64,000 nucleotides of DNA from positions 496,001 through 560,000 of the forward strand of contig NZ_BMVO01000001.1 in the NCBI RefSeq assembly GCF_014650755.1, read 5' to 3'. A program made the position numbers and the translations under genes. This stretch comes from Streptomyces chryseus (GTDB lineage: Bacteria; Actinomycetota; Actinomycetes; Streptomycetales; Streptomycetaceae). The notes under the pieces are model-generated. The model had not been told where the DNA came from. It saw only the letters and a program-made list of their open reading frames with translations, and searched no databases. Positions 1 to 7,572 of the stretch are shown piece by piece (the first letter of the stretch is position 1; each line of letters begins with the position of its first letter).

Positions 1-1416
1 GGTGCGGACCGCTGTCGCGTCGCGGTACGGCTCCAGGCGCTTCTCGAAGTCCCGCACGTACTCCAGCGCCCGCGCCGACCGCATCTCCGTGGCCTGCTGC
101 GCCGCCTCCGCCCCCAGCGAGCACGCCTGGTCCAGCTCGCCGAGGCCCAGCCGCGCCGTCGCCAGCACCACGCGGCAGAACAGCCTGCTGCGCGCGTAGC
201 CGGGCGCGCGGAGCTGGAGCGACCGCTCCGCGTGCTGCGCCGCCGCCCGGTACTGCTGGAGGTCCCGGTGGCAGTGCGCGAATTCGTCCGCCAGCTGCGC
301 CTCGTCGAAGAAGCGCGCCCAGTGCGGCAGCTCGTCCCCCGGCCGCGCGGCCTCCATCGCGCGCTCCGCCCGTACGAGCGAGGCGGTGCATGCCCGGACC
401 TCGCCCAGCACACCGTGGCCCCGCGCCTCGACCGAGTGCAGCAGCGCCTGCACGACGGCCGGCGCCGCGCTGCCCAGGCCCTGCTGGGCGACCCGCGCCA
501 GTTGCACGGCCTCCCGGCCGTGGCCGAGGTGGATCGCCTGGCGGCTCATGGTGACCAGGACGTACGACCCGTACGGCCGGTCGCCCGCCGCCTGCGCGAG
601 GCGCAGCGCCTGGACGAAGTACCGCTGGGCGAGCCCGTGCGCGGCGATGTCGAACGACGTCCAGCCCGCGAGCCGGGTCAGGTCCGCGGCGGCGGCGAAG
701 AGCCGGCGCCCGGTCGCCTCCCCGTAGGTACCGCGCAGCATCGGTTCCGTCTCGTGCTCCAGGTAGCGCACCAGGGCCTGGCGGGCGTGCCCGCCGCCGT
801 AGGCGTGGTCGAGCGTGCGGAACAGCTCGCCGACCGAACGCAGCGCCGCGATGTCCCCCATGGTCACGCGCTGCCCGGGTCCGCGGTCGGTCTGGCGCTG
901 GCGGGGCACGGCGGCGCGGCCCTGCGCGGGCACCCGTGCGCCGTTCACCGGCGGGGGGTCGCCGCGGGCGACCCGGTCGTCGGCGCGCCCGATCAGCCAG
1001 TCGCGGCTCGGGACGACGAGCCCGGCCGGGGTGAACGCGATCTTGCGCAGCTCGGCGTGACTGCCCGAGTCCTTGCGCCACAGGCCGCTGACGATGTCGA
1101 CGGCCTCCTCCGGACCGGCCGCGAACTCCAGTCCGGCGTAGACGGGCGCGCAGGCGTCGAGCCCCAGGTCCTGGGCGGTCAGCCGGCGCCCCAGACGCCG
1201 GGTGAAGACCTCGGCGATCAGTGCGGGCGTGGTGCCGCGGGGCTGCTGGCCGCGCAGCCATCGGGTCACCGACGTCTTGTCGTACCGCAGGTCGAGGCCG
1301 TGCTCCAGGCCGAGCTGGTCCACCCGTCGGGCCAGGCCCGCGTTGGAGAAGCCCGCTTCCGCGATGAGCGCGGCGAGCTGGCGGTTGGGCGTGCGCTGCG
1401 GGGGTCGTTCCGTCAT
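1..1416 (-). CDS. Large HTH/TPR-type transcriptional regulator, C-terminus cut by window edge
   Basis: Reading the minus strand from the ATG at 1416 gives at least 472 codons with no stop before the window edge, so the C-terminus lies outside. The N-terminus (MTERPPQRTPNRQLAALIAE) is followed by a helix-turn-helix-like stretch, ending in RWLRGQQPRG, that resembles the start of the Streptomyces NsdA-type regulators. The rest is Ala/Arg/Leu-rich and helical, with AEQ/ALE-type segments compatible with TPR repeats. A GGCAGGAG ribosome site sits about 12 nt upstream. It is divergent from lipB. A regulatory role is inferred from this architecture. No target or ligand can be read from the sequence. 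Confidence 0.75.
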   Translation of the reverse strand, partial: MTERPPQRTPNRQLAALIAEAGFSNAGLARRVDQLGLEHGLDLRYDKTSVTRWLRGQQPRGTTPALIAEVFTRRLGRRLTAQDLGLDACAPVYAGLEFAAGPEEAVDIVSGLWRKDSGSHAELRKIAFTPAGLVVPSRDWLIGRADDRVARGDPPPVNGARVPAQGRAAVPRQRQTDRGPGQRVTMGDIAALRSVGELFRTLDHAYGGGHARQALVRYLEHETEPMLRGTYGEATGRRLFAAAADLTRLAGWTSFDIAAHGLAQRYFVQALRLAQAAGDRPYGSYVLVTMSRQAIHLGHGREAVQLARVAQQGLGSAAPAVVQALLHSVEARGHGVLGEVRACTASLVRAERAMEAARPGDELPHWARFFDEAQLADEFAHCHRDLQQYRAAAQHAERSLQLRAPGYARSRLFCRVVLATARLGLGELDQACSLGAEAAQQATEMRSARALEYVRDFEKRLEPYRDATAVRT

Positions 1417-1650
1417 CAGCTGTGCGGTCTCCTGCCTTCTGGGCGCCCGGGCAGCAGCCCTCATGGAACGGCGCGAATTTAGCGGCCCCCGCCGTCCGCT
1501 CCGGTCCCTTCGACCCGCATTCATCCGATCGTGTGAGGATTTGTGGCGAGGCTGACGAAAACGACCTGACCGGCGACCCCGTTCGAAGCGGTCGTACAGT
1601 GGCTGAGGCGCGCACAACGCGCTGGTTGTTGGTTCTAGGGAGGCGTTGCC

Positions 1651-2448
1651 GTGAGTGAGCTGCGGTTTGTCCGACTGGGGTTCGGCGAGCAGGCGGTCGA
1701 ATACCAGGAGGCGTGGCAGAAGCAGCGCGAGGTGCACGCGGCGCGGTTCCTGGACGAGGTCCCGGACACCTGTCTGCTCCTCGAGCACCCGCCGGTCTAC
1801 ACGGCGGGGCGGCGTACGCAGGACAGCGAGCGCCCGCTGGACGGCACGCCCGTGGTGGACGTGGACCGCGGCGGCAAGATCACCTGGCACGGTCCCGGCC
1901 AGCTCGTCGGCTACCCGATCATGAAGTTGCCGCGCCCGGTCGACGTGGTGGCGCACGTACGCCGCCTGGAGGACGCCCTGATCCGCACCTGCGCCGAGTT
2001 CGGCGTGGAGACGAGCCGGGTCGAGGGCCGCAGCGGGGTGTGGGTGCTGGGCGACCCGGTGGAGCAGCGGCCGGCGCTCGGCGGGCTCTCCCTGGACTTC
2101 GACCCGCGGCTGCAGGACGAGGAGTTCGACGCGCGGCTGAACGGTCCCGAGTACGCCCCGTCCAACGCCGGCCAGCGCCGCGAGGACCGCAAGCTCGCCG
2201 CCATCGGCATCCGGGTCGCCAAGGGCGTCACCATGCACGGCTTCGCGCTGAACGTGAACCCGGACAACACCTGGTTCGACCGGATCGTGCCGTGCGGCAT
2301 CCGCGACGCCGGCGTCGCCTCGCTCGCGGGCGAGCTCGGCCGCGACGTGACCATCGACGACGTCCTGCCGGTCGTCGAGAAGCACCTGCGGGACGTACTG
2401 GAGAACGCGGACCTGGCCCCTCGTCCCGTCGAGAAGGCCACCGTCTAG
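1651..2448 (+). CDS. lipB: Octanoyl-[acyl-carrier protein]:protein transferase LipB
   Basis: LipB transfers the octanoyl group from octanoyl-ACP to lipoyl domains of 2-oxoacid dehydrogenases and the glycine cleavage H protein, the first step of de novo lipoate attachment in the cytoplasm. The 265-residue product has the family's [15 protein letters not shown] motif near residue 43, the [17 protein letters not shown] region, a [10 protein letters not shown] segment carrying the conserved Lys, and the VPCGI motif with the catalytic Cys. The GTG at 1651 follows a GGGAGG site by a short spacer. It is slightly longer than the enterobacterial enzyme, as is usual in actinomycetes. lipA lies downstream on the same strand, so the pair makes and inserts lipoate together. 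Confidence 0.97.
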   Translation: MSELRFVRLGFGEQAVEYQEAWQKQREVHAARFLDEVPDTCLLLEHPPVYTAGRRTQDSERPLDGTPVVDVDRGGKITWHGPGQLVGYPIMKLPRPVDVVAHVRRLEDALIRTCAEFGVETSRVEGRSGVWVLGDPVEQRPALGGLSLDFDPRLQDEEFDARLNGPEYAPSNAGQRREDRKLAAIGIRVAKGVTMHGFALNVNPDNTWFDRIVPCGIRDAGVASLAGELGRDVTIDDVLPVVEKHLRDVLENADLAPRPVEKATV

Positions 2449-2557
2449 CCCCGGGGAATGCGAACCGCTGGCCATGGGTTGGCGAGACGTAATCCCCATA
2501 CAAATATCGGGCGTACCCTGGTGGACGCCGAAGAATCGAAGTCGTAGGGAGCCGGAC

Positions 2558-3523
2558 GTGTCCGCAGTCGCACCCGACGGACGCAAGATGCTGCGCCTGG
2601 AGGTCCGGAACAGCCAGACCCCCATCGAGCGCAAGCCCGAGTGGATCAAGACCCGGGCGAAGATGGGCCCCGAGTACACCAAGATGCAGGCGCTCGTGAA
2701 GGGCGAAGGACTGCACACGGTGTGCCAGGAGGCCGGCTGTCCGAACATCTACGAATGCTGGGAGGACCGCGAGGCCACCTTCCTCATCGGTGGCGACCAG
2801 TGCACCCGGCGCTGCGACTTCTGCCAGATCGACACCGGCAAGCCCGCCGCGCTCGACCTGGACGAGCCGCGCCGCGTGGGTGAGTCCGTCGTCACGATGG
2901 ACCTGAACTACGCCACCATCACGGGCGTCGCGCGCGACGACCTGGAGGACGGCGGCGCCTGGCTGTACGCGGAGACCGTGCGCCAGATCCACGCGATGAC
3001 GGCGGAGCGCGAGGCCGGCCGCACCAAGGTCGAGCTGCTGATCCCCGACTTCAACGCCGTCCCCGAGCAGCTCGCCGAGGTCTTCTCCTCGCGCCCCGAG
3101 GTGCTCGCGCACAACGTCGAGACGGTGCCGCGCATCTTCAAGCGCATCCGCCCCGGCTTCCGCTACGAGCGCTCCCTCGAAGTGATCACCCGCGCCCGTG
3201 AGGCCGGCCTGGTCACCAAGTCGAACCTCATCCTGGGCATGGGTGAGGAGCGCGAAGAGGTCAGCCAGGCGCTCCAGGACCTTTACGACGCGGGGTGCGA
3301 GCTCATCACGATCACGCAGTACCTGCGCCCCTCGCCGCGTCACCACCCCGTCGAGCGCTGGGTGAAGCCGCACGAGTTCGTGGAGCTGAAGGAGGAGGCC
3401 GAGGAGATCGGCTACTCCGGCGTGATGTCCGGGCCGCTGGTCCGTTCGTCGTACCGCGCGGGCCGGCTGTTCGGCCAGGCGATGGAGCGGCGCGAGGCAC
3501 TGGCGGCCGTACCGACCGTGTGA
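2558..3523 (+). CDS. lipA: Lipoyl synthase LipA (radical SAM)
   Basis: LipA inserts two sulfurs into protein-bound octanoate to give the lipoyl cofactor, using two [4Fe-4S] clusters. Both cluster motifs are visible: the auxiliary C-x4-C-x5-C ([12 protein letters not shown]) and the radical-SAM C-x3-C-x2-C (CTRRCDFC). The C-terminal RSSY signature that serves the auxiliary cluster is also present. I chose the GTG at 2558 because a GGGAG site lies 7-8 nt upstream and the resulting 321 residues match the usual actinobacterial length. The open frame extends upstream to 2474 but lacks homology-like sequence there. A possible own promoter lies in the unusually AT-rich stretch at about 2479-2507, between lipB and lipA. 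A 16-bp palindrome and a strong terminator follow. Confidence 0.97.
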   Translation: MSAVAPDGRKMLRLEVRNSQTPIERKPEWIKTRAKMGPEYTKMQALVKGEGLHTVCQEAGCPNIYECWEDREATFLIGGDQCTRRCDFCQIDTGKPAALDLDEPRRVGESVVTMDLNYATITGVARDDLEDGGAWLYAETVRQIHAMTAEREAGRTKVELLIPDFNAVPEQLAEVFSSRPEVLAHNVETVPRIFKRIRPGFRYERSLEVITRAREAGLVTKSNLILGMGEEREEVSQALQDLYDAGCELITITQYLRPSPRHHPVERWVKPHEFVELKEEAEEIGYSGVMSGPLVRSSYRAGRLFGQAMERREALAAVPTV

Positions 3524-3538
3524 ATCCCGGCACAAGTG

Positions 3539-3554
3539 ATTACTGGCCAGTAAT
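3539..3554. repeat. Perfect 16-bp palindrome, operator-like
   Basis: ATTACTGGCCAGTAAT is a perfect inverted repeat with no spacer, 15 nt after the lipA stop and before the lipA terminator. Its core TACT-N4-AGTA resembles TetR-family operators and recurs in the promoter at 33801-33814. The position is odd for an operator of the next gene, whose promoter is about 100 nt downstream. Its function is unknown. Confidence 0.6.
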
Positions 3555-3562
3555 GGCCGAGA

Positions 3563-3620
3563 CGGCGCGGTCCGCACCGTCCCCGCAGGTGGGGGGACCG
3601 TGCGGGCCGCGCCGGTTTTT
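3563..3620 (+). terminator. Rho-independent terminator of lipA
   Basis: A 22-bp stem runs from CGGCGCGGTCCGCAC at 3563 to GTGCGGGCCGCGCCG ending near 3614, with one G-U pair and one mismatch. It is followed directly by TTTTT at 3616-3620. This is one of the few terminators in the window with a T-tract. Confidence 0.9.
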
Positions 3621-3650
3621 CAGCCGTACGTGTCAACGGTTCATGGGTGT

Positions 3651-3679
3651 TTGACCGCCCGGTCATGCGCTGGTAACAC
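3651..3679 (+). promoter_or_regulatory. Sigma-70-type promoter for the gene at 3764
   Basis: TTGACC at 3651-3656 and TAACAC at 3674-3679 are separated by exactly 17 nt, close to the housekeeping HrdB consensus. They lie downstream of the lipA terminator and upstream of the small gene at 3764, leaving a leader of about 75 nt. This is read by eye and has not been tested. Confidence 0.6.
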
Positions 3680-3763
3680 CAATCAGTGACCCTGGGTTTA
3701 CACACAGCTGCACTTCCGTACCCGCCCGTTCCCGAGTCACCACTCCGAGGGGGGACCCACACC

Positions 3764-3976
3764 ATGCACGCCGCGACACCCGTCCGCGCTACCGCCATCC
3801 CGTCCGTCACCCACGCCCTGCGCGCCGTCGAGTCCCTGCTCATGGGCGGCGGCCAGCGCACCGCACGCCGCAACGCCTGGACATCGGTGCTCGAGGACCG
3901 GCGCAGGGCGAAGGACCGGGTCGAGGCTCAGCACGTACTGGAGGCCGTGGCGGGCCGGGCTTCGCGGGCAACGTAA
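3764..3976 (+). CDS. Small conserved-looking protein of unknown function
   Basis: The product is 70 residues starting MHAATPVRATAIPSV. The ATG at 3764 has a GAGGGGGG ribosome site about 8 nt upstream, which makes it preferable to the longer open frame. The protein is basic, helix-prone and has no membrane segment or cysteine. The segment RTARRNAWTSVLEDRRRAK is strongly charged. It lies 10 nt before the DUF4191 gene and is probably co-transcribed with it. I recall a small gene at this position in S. coelicolor, which supports it being real. I do not recognise a function. Confidence 0.7.
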   Translation: MHAATPVRATAIPSVTHALRAVESLLMGGGQRTARRNAWTSVLEDRRRAKDRVEAQHVLEAVAGRASRAT

Positions 3977-3986
3977 ACTTCACAGC

Positions 3987-4685
3987 ATGGCGAGGAAGGA
4001 ACGCGCAGACAACGCGGACACTGCGAACCCAGGGCGACTCAAGCAGATTGCCCTGACCTACAAGATGACCCGGCGGGCCGACTCGAAGATCGGTCTCGTT
4101 CTCGCGGGTGTGGGCATCGTCACCTTCGGTGTCTTCCTCGCGATCGGCTTCTTGATCGATCACCCGGTCTACCTGGGCATTCTGGGCTTCCTGCTGGCCT
4201 TCCTCGCGATGGCGATCGTCTTCGGACGCCGCGCCGAGCGAGCGGCCTTCGGGCAGATGGAGGGGCAGCCGGGCGCTGCGGCCTCCGTACTGCAGAACGT
4301 CGGGCGCGGCTGGTCCACGACACCGGCGGTGGCGATGAACCGCGGCCAGGACGTCGTGCACCGGGCCGTGGGCAAGGCCGGCATCGTTCTGGTGGCCGAG
4401 GGCAACCCGAACCGGCTGAAGAGCCTGCTCGCGGCCGAGAAGAGGAAGATGGCGCGGATCGTGGTGGACGTACCGGTCCACGACATCATCGTCGGCAACG
4501 ACGAAGGTCAGGTGCCGCTGAAGAAGCTGCGCACCACGATGCTCAAGCTGCCGCGCGTCCTCACCGGCCCCCAGGTGACGACGGCCAACGACCGGCTGCG
4601 CGCGATGGGCGACCTGATGTCGAACATGCCGTTGCCGAAGGGGCCTATCCCTGGGCGCGGGGCACGGGGACCACGGCCGCGATAA
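3987..4685 (+). CDS. DUF4191 integral membrane protein, 3' end overlapped by an insertion
   Basis: This 232-residue membrane protein begins MARKERADNADTANPGRLKQ and has two adjacent hydrophobic helices at about residues 35-75 (GLVLAGVGIVTFGVFLAIG and YLGILGFLLAFLAMAIV). A cytoplasmic C-terminal domain follows, containing PLKKLRTTMLKLPRVLTGPQ. This is the actinobacterial DUF4191 family, of unknown biochemical role, conserved next to lipA. The last 41 nt (4645-4685) overlap the 3' end of the convergent serine recombinase gene. The final residues after MPLPKGPIP (GRGARGPRPR) may therefore be supplied by the inserted element instead of the original gene. Length is close to what I expect for the family, so the protein is probably functional. 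Confidence 0.9.
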   Translation: MARKERADNADTANPGRLKQIALTYKMTRRADSKIGLVLAGVGIVTFGVFLAIGFLIDHPVYLGILGFLLAFLAMAIVFGRRAERAAFGQMEGQPGAAASVLQNVGRGWSTTPAVAMNRGQDVVHRAVGKAGIVLVAEGNPNRLKSLLAAEKRKMARIVVDVPVHDIIVGNDEGQVPLKKLRTTMLKLPRVLTGPQVTTANDRLRAMGDLMSNMPLPKGPIPGRGARGPRPR

Positions 4686-6727
4686 CCCCCGGCCGGACGA
4701 TCCCCCGCATCTCCATCGGGGGCAACAGGAACGGCTCGTGCAGGGGGACCGACTCCCCATCCGCGAGCCGTTCCATGATCAGCTCCCAGAGACCGGACTT
4801 CGCCCAGCGCCGCCAGCACTGCCTGAGAGCATCGGCGCCGCCGTACATCTGAGCCACTTCGGGCCACGACGCGCCGGTGCACGCTTTGTGCAAGATCCCC
4901 TCCAGCGCTCTGCGCGGGAAGGACAGGGTCGACCGGCCAACCAGCAGGGGCTCGGCCTTCTGCCACGCGCTGTCCGTGAGTACGGGAACGTCCAAACTCC
5001 TCGAACGGAACCACTCGGCGAGCGCACACGCCGTCCCGCCGACGGCTGAGGGTGCCTGGCCCTGCACGGTGACTGTGATGCCAAGCTCAGAGAGCAGCTC
5101 CGCCCGCTCCTCAGGAAGCATGTCGTCCAGCTGCCGGACGCCCCGATCAACGGCCCGCCGCTCGGCCGCATCGGTTTCCGCTCGCCACAGAAGCACTTCG
5201 GCTCGCGTCTCGATCAGCCGGGCCGACTCTTCGCGAAGCGGCTCCACAGCCCTCTCCGCCACTGTTTGAGCTGTACCTCGTAGGGCTGCGGCGGCCAAGG
5301 CCGCCGCGATGGCCTGATCCAAAGCGTCAATCTGCTCCTCAAGATCCGCTAGGCGCGCGACGAAGCCCGCACGGTCAGCGCCCACCTCCGCAGACGTCCG
5401 TCCAGCAGAGACATCACGCCGGTCGGTGTCGGTCACGAGCAGTGCCAACTCGTCCCTGACCCACTGCTCGACCTCATCAGCACGGATCATGGAGCAGTCA
5501 CAGACCGGCGCTCCCGGGAATGTTTCATTCTTGCCCGCGCAGCGGTAGTACCGATGCGCTTCCTTCGCGGCACTGCTGCCGACGTAGTACCTGCCGCACG
5601 GCGAGACGATCCTTCCGGAGAGCAGGTAGCGCGGGAGATCTGCCGGGCGCTGTCGGACAGGCCTCGCCACGGCTGCCCGCAGCTCGGCCACCTGGTCGAC
5701 GGTGAAGAGCGGGGTGATGGGTACGACGACTGTCTCCCCATGGAGCGGTCTTCCGTCAGCGCCCAGCCTCACGCCTCTCTCACCCCTCGAATCCAGGTTA
5801 CGGAAGACCCAGCGAGCCTCCAGCAGGTCCTCGTTGAGAAGCCTGGACCGGAGATTCGGATGAGACCACTGCCTCCCCGACCGGGTCGTCCGCCCCTCGG
5901 CATTGAGCTGAAGGGCTGCCTTACGCCAATTACCCGTGTGCTCAACGACCAATTCACGAGCGCGCCGCAGGGTGTCGGCCTCGTGTCGCGTCGCACACCT
6001 GCCGTCCCGTATGAGGCAGCGCTCGCCGGCGTCGCATTCATCAGGGAGCAGGCGAGATTCCTTGTTCCCGCCGTAACGCTCGACCCGGTACCCAAAGCGT
6101 GGCTGCCCGCCGGAGTGCCCTCCCCGGCCGGCCTTCTCCTGGATGCCCCCCTGGGTCCGCCTGCGAATGGCCTCCCACTCCAGCTCGGCGTATTCAGCCA
6201 GCCGACGCAGTTCTCGCCGCCCCTCGTGGGTGGAGGTGTCGATGTCACCATCCACGACGGCAACAAGAATGCCGAGTTGTTCCAGCGTCCAGATCCAACG
6301 CCAGAAGACCCTGGCATTTCGCCCGGCTACTCGGCCTTCATTGATTACCACGACATCGAAGGCGCCGCGAGCGGCGTCCTCGACGAGGGTGCGAAGCCCC
6401 GGACGGGCATGTGCCTGCAGGCTGCCGCTGACACCTTCGTCGGTGTACGTCCCGACGTGGGTCCAGCCTTTGGCTTCTATGTAGCAAGAGGTCCTCACGC
6501 CTTGGTAGGCGACTCCGTATCCCTTCCTCTGCTCATCAGTGGATACCCGCAGGTACTGAACAGCGCGAAACGGGCCATGCCCGGCGGGCTCGACGGCGGC
6601 GCATGCAGTTGTGGCAGTGTTCGTCATGTCAGTCCTTCCCGACTGGCCAGACCCCGGAGCGTTGGCGCGCTGCCGGGGTCATCCATGAGGCGGCCAACCC
6701 TAGAGCCGCGGCCACCAGGGTGAGGCC
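4642..6727. mobile_element. Compact single-gene serine-recombinase element
   Basis: The interval carries one recombinase gene, appears less GC-rich than its neighbours, and separates DUF4191 from the RDD gene that I recall as its neighbour in related genomes. Its ends are marked by an imperfect inverted pair: GGCCTATCCCTGG at 4642-4654, and GGCCTCACCCTGG on the opposite strand at 6715-6727 (11 of 13 identical). No cargo, excisionase or replication gene is present, so this is either a minimal element or the residue of a larger one. The exact ends are inferred. I found no direct att core repeat and no target duplication. Confidence 0.5.
4645..6627 (-). CDS. Large serine recombinase with C-terminal IS5/DUF4096-like domain
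   Basis: The 660-residue protein starts at the ATG at 6627 behind GGAAGGA. The N-terminal resolvase domain has YLRVSTDEQ with the probable nucleophile Ser29, followed by the variant INEGRVAGRNARVFWRW. That variant replaces the canonical DRLxR motif and I associate it with a Streptomyces recombinase subfamily. A recombinase domain with QPRFGYRVER follows, then a Cys-containing zinc-ribbon-like part (SPCGRYY, YRCAGK, CDC) and a coiled-coil-like Ala/Glu stretch. Residues of about 548-622 (VLTDSAWQKAEPLL, ILHKACTGASWPEVAQMYGG, QCWRRWAKSGLWE) resemble the N-terminal DUF4096 domain of IS5-family transposases, unusual on an integrase. The 3' end overlaps the DUF4191 gene. It probably catalyses integration or excision of its own element. 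Whether it is active is unknown. Confidence 0.88.
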   Translation of the reverse strand: MTNTATTACAAVEPAGHGPFRAVQYLRVSTDEQRKGYGVAYQGVRTSCYIEAKGWTHVGTYTDEGVSGSLQAHARPGLRTLVEDAARGAFDVVVINEGRVAGRNARVFWRWIWTLEQLGILVAVVDGDIDTSTHEGRRELRRLAEYAELEWEAIRRRTQGGIQEKAGRGGHSGGQPRFGYRVERYGGNKESRLLPDECDAGERCLIRDGRCATRHEADTLRRARELVVEHTGNWRKAALQLNAEGRTTRSGRQWSHPNLRSRLLNEDLLEARWVFRNLDSRGERGVRLGADGRPLHGETVVVPITPLFTVDQVAELRAAVARPVRQRPADLPRYLLSGRIVSPCGRYYVGSSAAKEAHRYYRCAGKNETFPGAPVCDCSMIRADEVEQWVRDELALLVTDTDRRDVSAGRTSAEVGADRAGFVARLADLEEQIDALDQAIAAALAAAALRGTAQTVAERAVEPLREESARLIETRAEVLLWRAETDAAERRAVDRGVRQLDDMLPEERAELLSELGITVTVQGQAPSAVGGTACALAEWFRSRSLDVPVLTDSAWQKAEPLLVGRSTLSFPRRALEGILHKACTGASWPEVAQMYGGADALRQCWRRWAKSGLWELIMERLADGESVPLHEPFLLPPMEMRGIVRPGVIAAVVPVPRAQG

Positions 6728-6772
6728 AGAACGGGTGTTTTGATCTCTTTACGCCTAAAGCCGGGCAGACTT

Positions 6773-6790
6773 TTCCTTCTTCGGAAGGAA
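6773..6790. repeat. Short hairpin with UUCG-type tetraloop
   Basis: TTCCTTC, loop TTCG, GAAGGAA: a perfect 7-bp stem closed by C-G around the exceptionally stable tetraloop. It lies in an AT-rich patch (about 6730-6800) just outside the recombinase element. It could be a relic of a terminator or part of an attachment region. No T-tract follows on the plus strand. Confidence 0.5.
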
Positions 6791-6807
6791 TGGACTTTCG
6801 ATGACAC

Positions 6808-6846
6808 ACAGGACGGCCCGGGCCTCATTGGCCCGGGCCGTCCTGT
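6808..6846 (-). terminator. Terminator downstream of the RDD gene
   Basis: A perfect 17-bp stem (ACAGGACGGCCCGGGCC and its complement) surrounds the five-base loop TCATT, 30 nt past the RDD stop. No T-run follows, as is common in Streptomyces. The symmetry lets it work from either side. Confidence 0.85.
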
Positions 6847-6875
6847 ACTGCGTCCGCTGCCGCCGGCTACCGCCG

Positions 6876-7343
6876 TCAGATCCTGACCTGGACGGCGCGT
6901 GCGAGGCGGTCGTGCAGGCCGCGGCCGTCGCGGTCCCAGACCAGGGCCGGGATGGCCAGGCACAGCAGGACACTGCGGACGAACACGCGGAAGAAGCCGA
7001 GGCGGCCGCCGTTCTCGGAGACCACGCGCAGGCCGAAGAGGCGCTTGCCGGGGGTGGAGCCGACGGTGCCGACGGTGAGCAGGCTCAGTACGAGCAGCAC
7101 GCCCAGGGCCCAGTTGCCGGACGCCTGCCCGTCACCGCCCGTGAGCAGCCCGTATGCGATGAGCATGCACAGGGCCCAGTCGGCGAAGAGGGCGCCGAAG
7201 CGCCGGCCCAAAGGGGCGATGGCGCCGGGCCCGTGCTCGGGCAGTCCCAGCCGCTCACCCCGGTACCCGGTGTCGGCACCCATCTGCTTCGCGGCTTCGC
7301 CCGGCCCGGAGAGCCACGATCCGATTGCTTGCCTGTTGTCCAC
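6876..7343 (-). CDS. RDD-family integral membrane protein
   Basis: The 155-residue protein has the RDD-family pattern. [17 protein letters not shown] near residue 45 carries the first Arg and Asp in a transmembrane helix. A second helix follows ([20 protein letters not shown]), then KRLFGLRVV, and finally a helix leading into [13 protein letters not shown]. Members are small membrane proteins, and a few have been tied to ion transport, but the actinobacterial ones have no settled role. The GTG at 7343 ([10 protein letters not shown]) is preferred because homologues as I remember them begin there. The longer frame reaching 7940 would run into the glnA gene on the other strand. It is divergent from glnA. 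Confidence 0.85.
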   Translation of the reverse strand: MDNRQAIGSWLSGPGEAAKQMGADTGYRGERLGLPEHGPGAIAPLGRRFGALFADWALCMLIAYGLLTGGDGQASGNWALGVLLVLSLLTVGTVGSTPGKRLFGLRVVSENGGRLGFFRVFVRSVLLCLAIPALVWDRDGRGLHDRLARAVQVRI

Positions 7344-7437
7344 CCGTACACGGTACTGCGACCGCTTTCGTACCCTGGAGGTCGGGGCCCGTCGTGGCCC
7401 GTCGCGCTCCCGTCGGGGCCGGTCAGGAGCCGGTCCG

Positions 7438-7492
7438 GTTAACTTGCGCGAAACAAATGGGTCATGCTTGAGAAATCCGGTCTGCCTATGGT
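7438..7492 (+). promoter_or_regulatory. GlnR operator and promoter of glnA
   Basis: Four boxes follow the GlnR pattern of alternating GTnAC and GAAAC elements at about 11-nt spacing: GTTAAC 7438-7443, GAAAC 7450-7454, GTCAT 7461-7465 and GAAAT 7472-7476. A -10-like TATGGT lies at 7487-7492, placing the boxes in the -35 region, where GlnR activates under nitrogen limitation. Box matching was done by eye against the consensus I know for Streptomyces. Confidence 0.8.
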
Positions 7493-7572
7493 CGGGTCCA
7501 GCGTGTGCCACCGCACTGGCCGCACGGAGAGCTGCAACCCCATCCCCACCGGGTGGGAGTAGGAGGAGTTGG

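Noticed and set aside
232..1482. Plus-strand frame of 416 codons
   Set aside because: It is antisense to the left-edge regulator, which has a start, ribosome site and a recognisable N-terminal motif. The plus-strand product is Arg/Val/Leu noise.
4671..6710. Possible second inverted pair based on ACGGCCGCG and CCGCGGCCAC
   Set aside because: Short, GC-only and out of register with the better 13-bp pair at 4642 and 6715. Expected by chance in this DNA.
5554..6723. Plus-strand frame of 389 codons antisense to the recombinase
   Set aside because: No ribosome site or domain, and the minus-strand recombinase motifs are clear.
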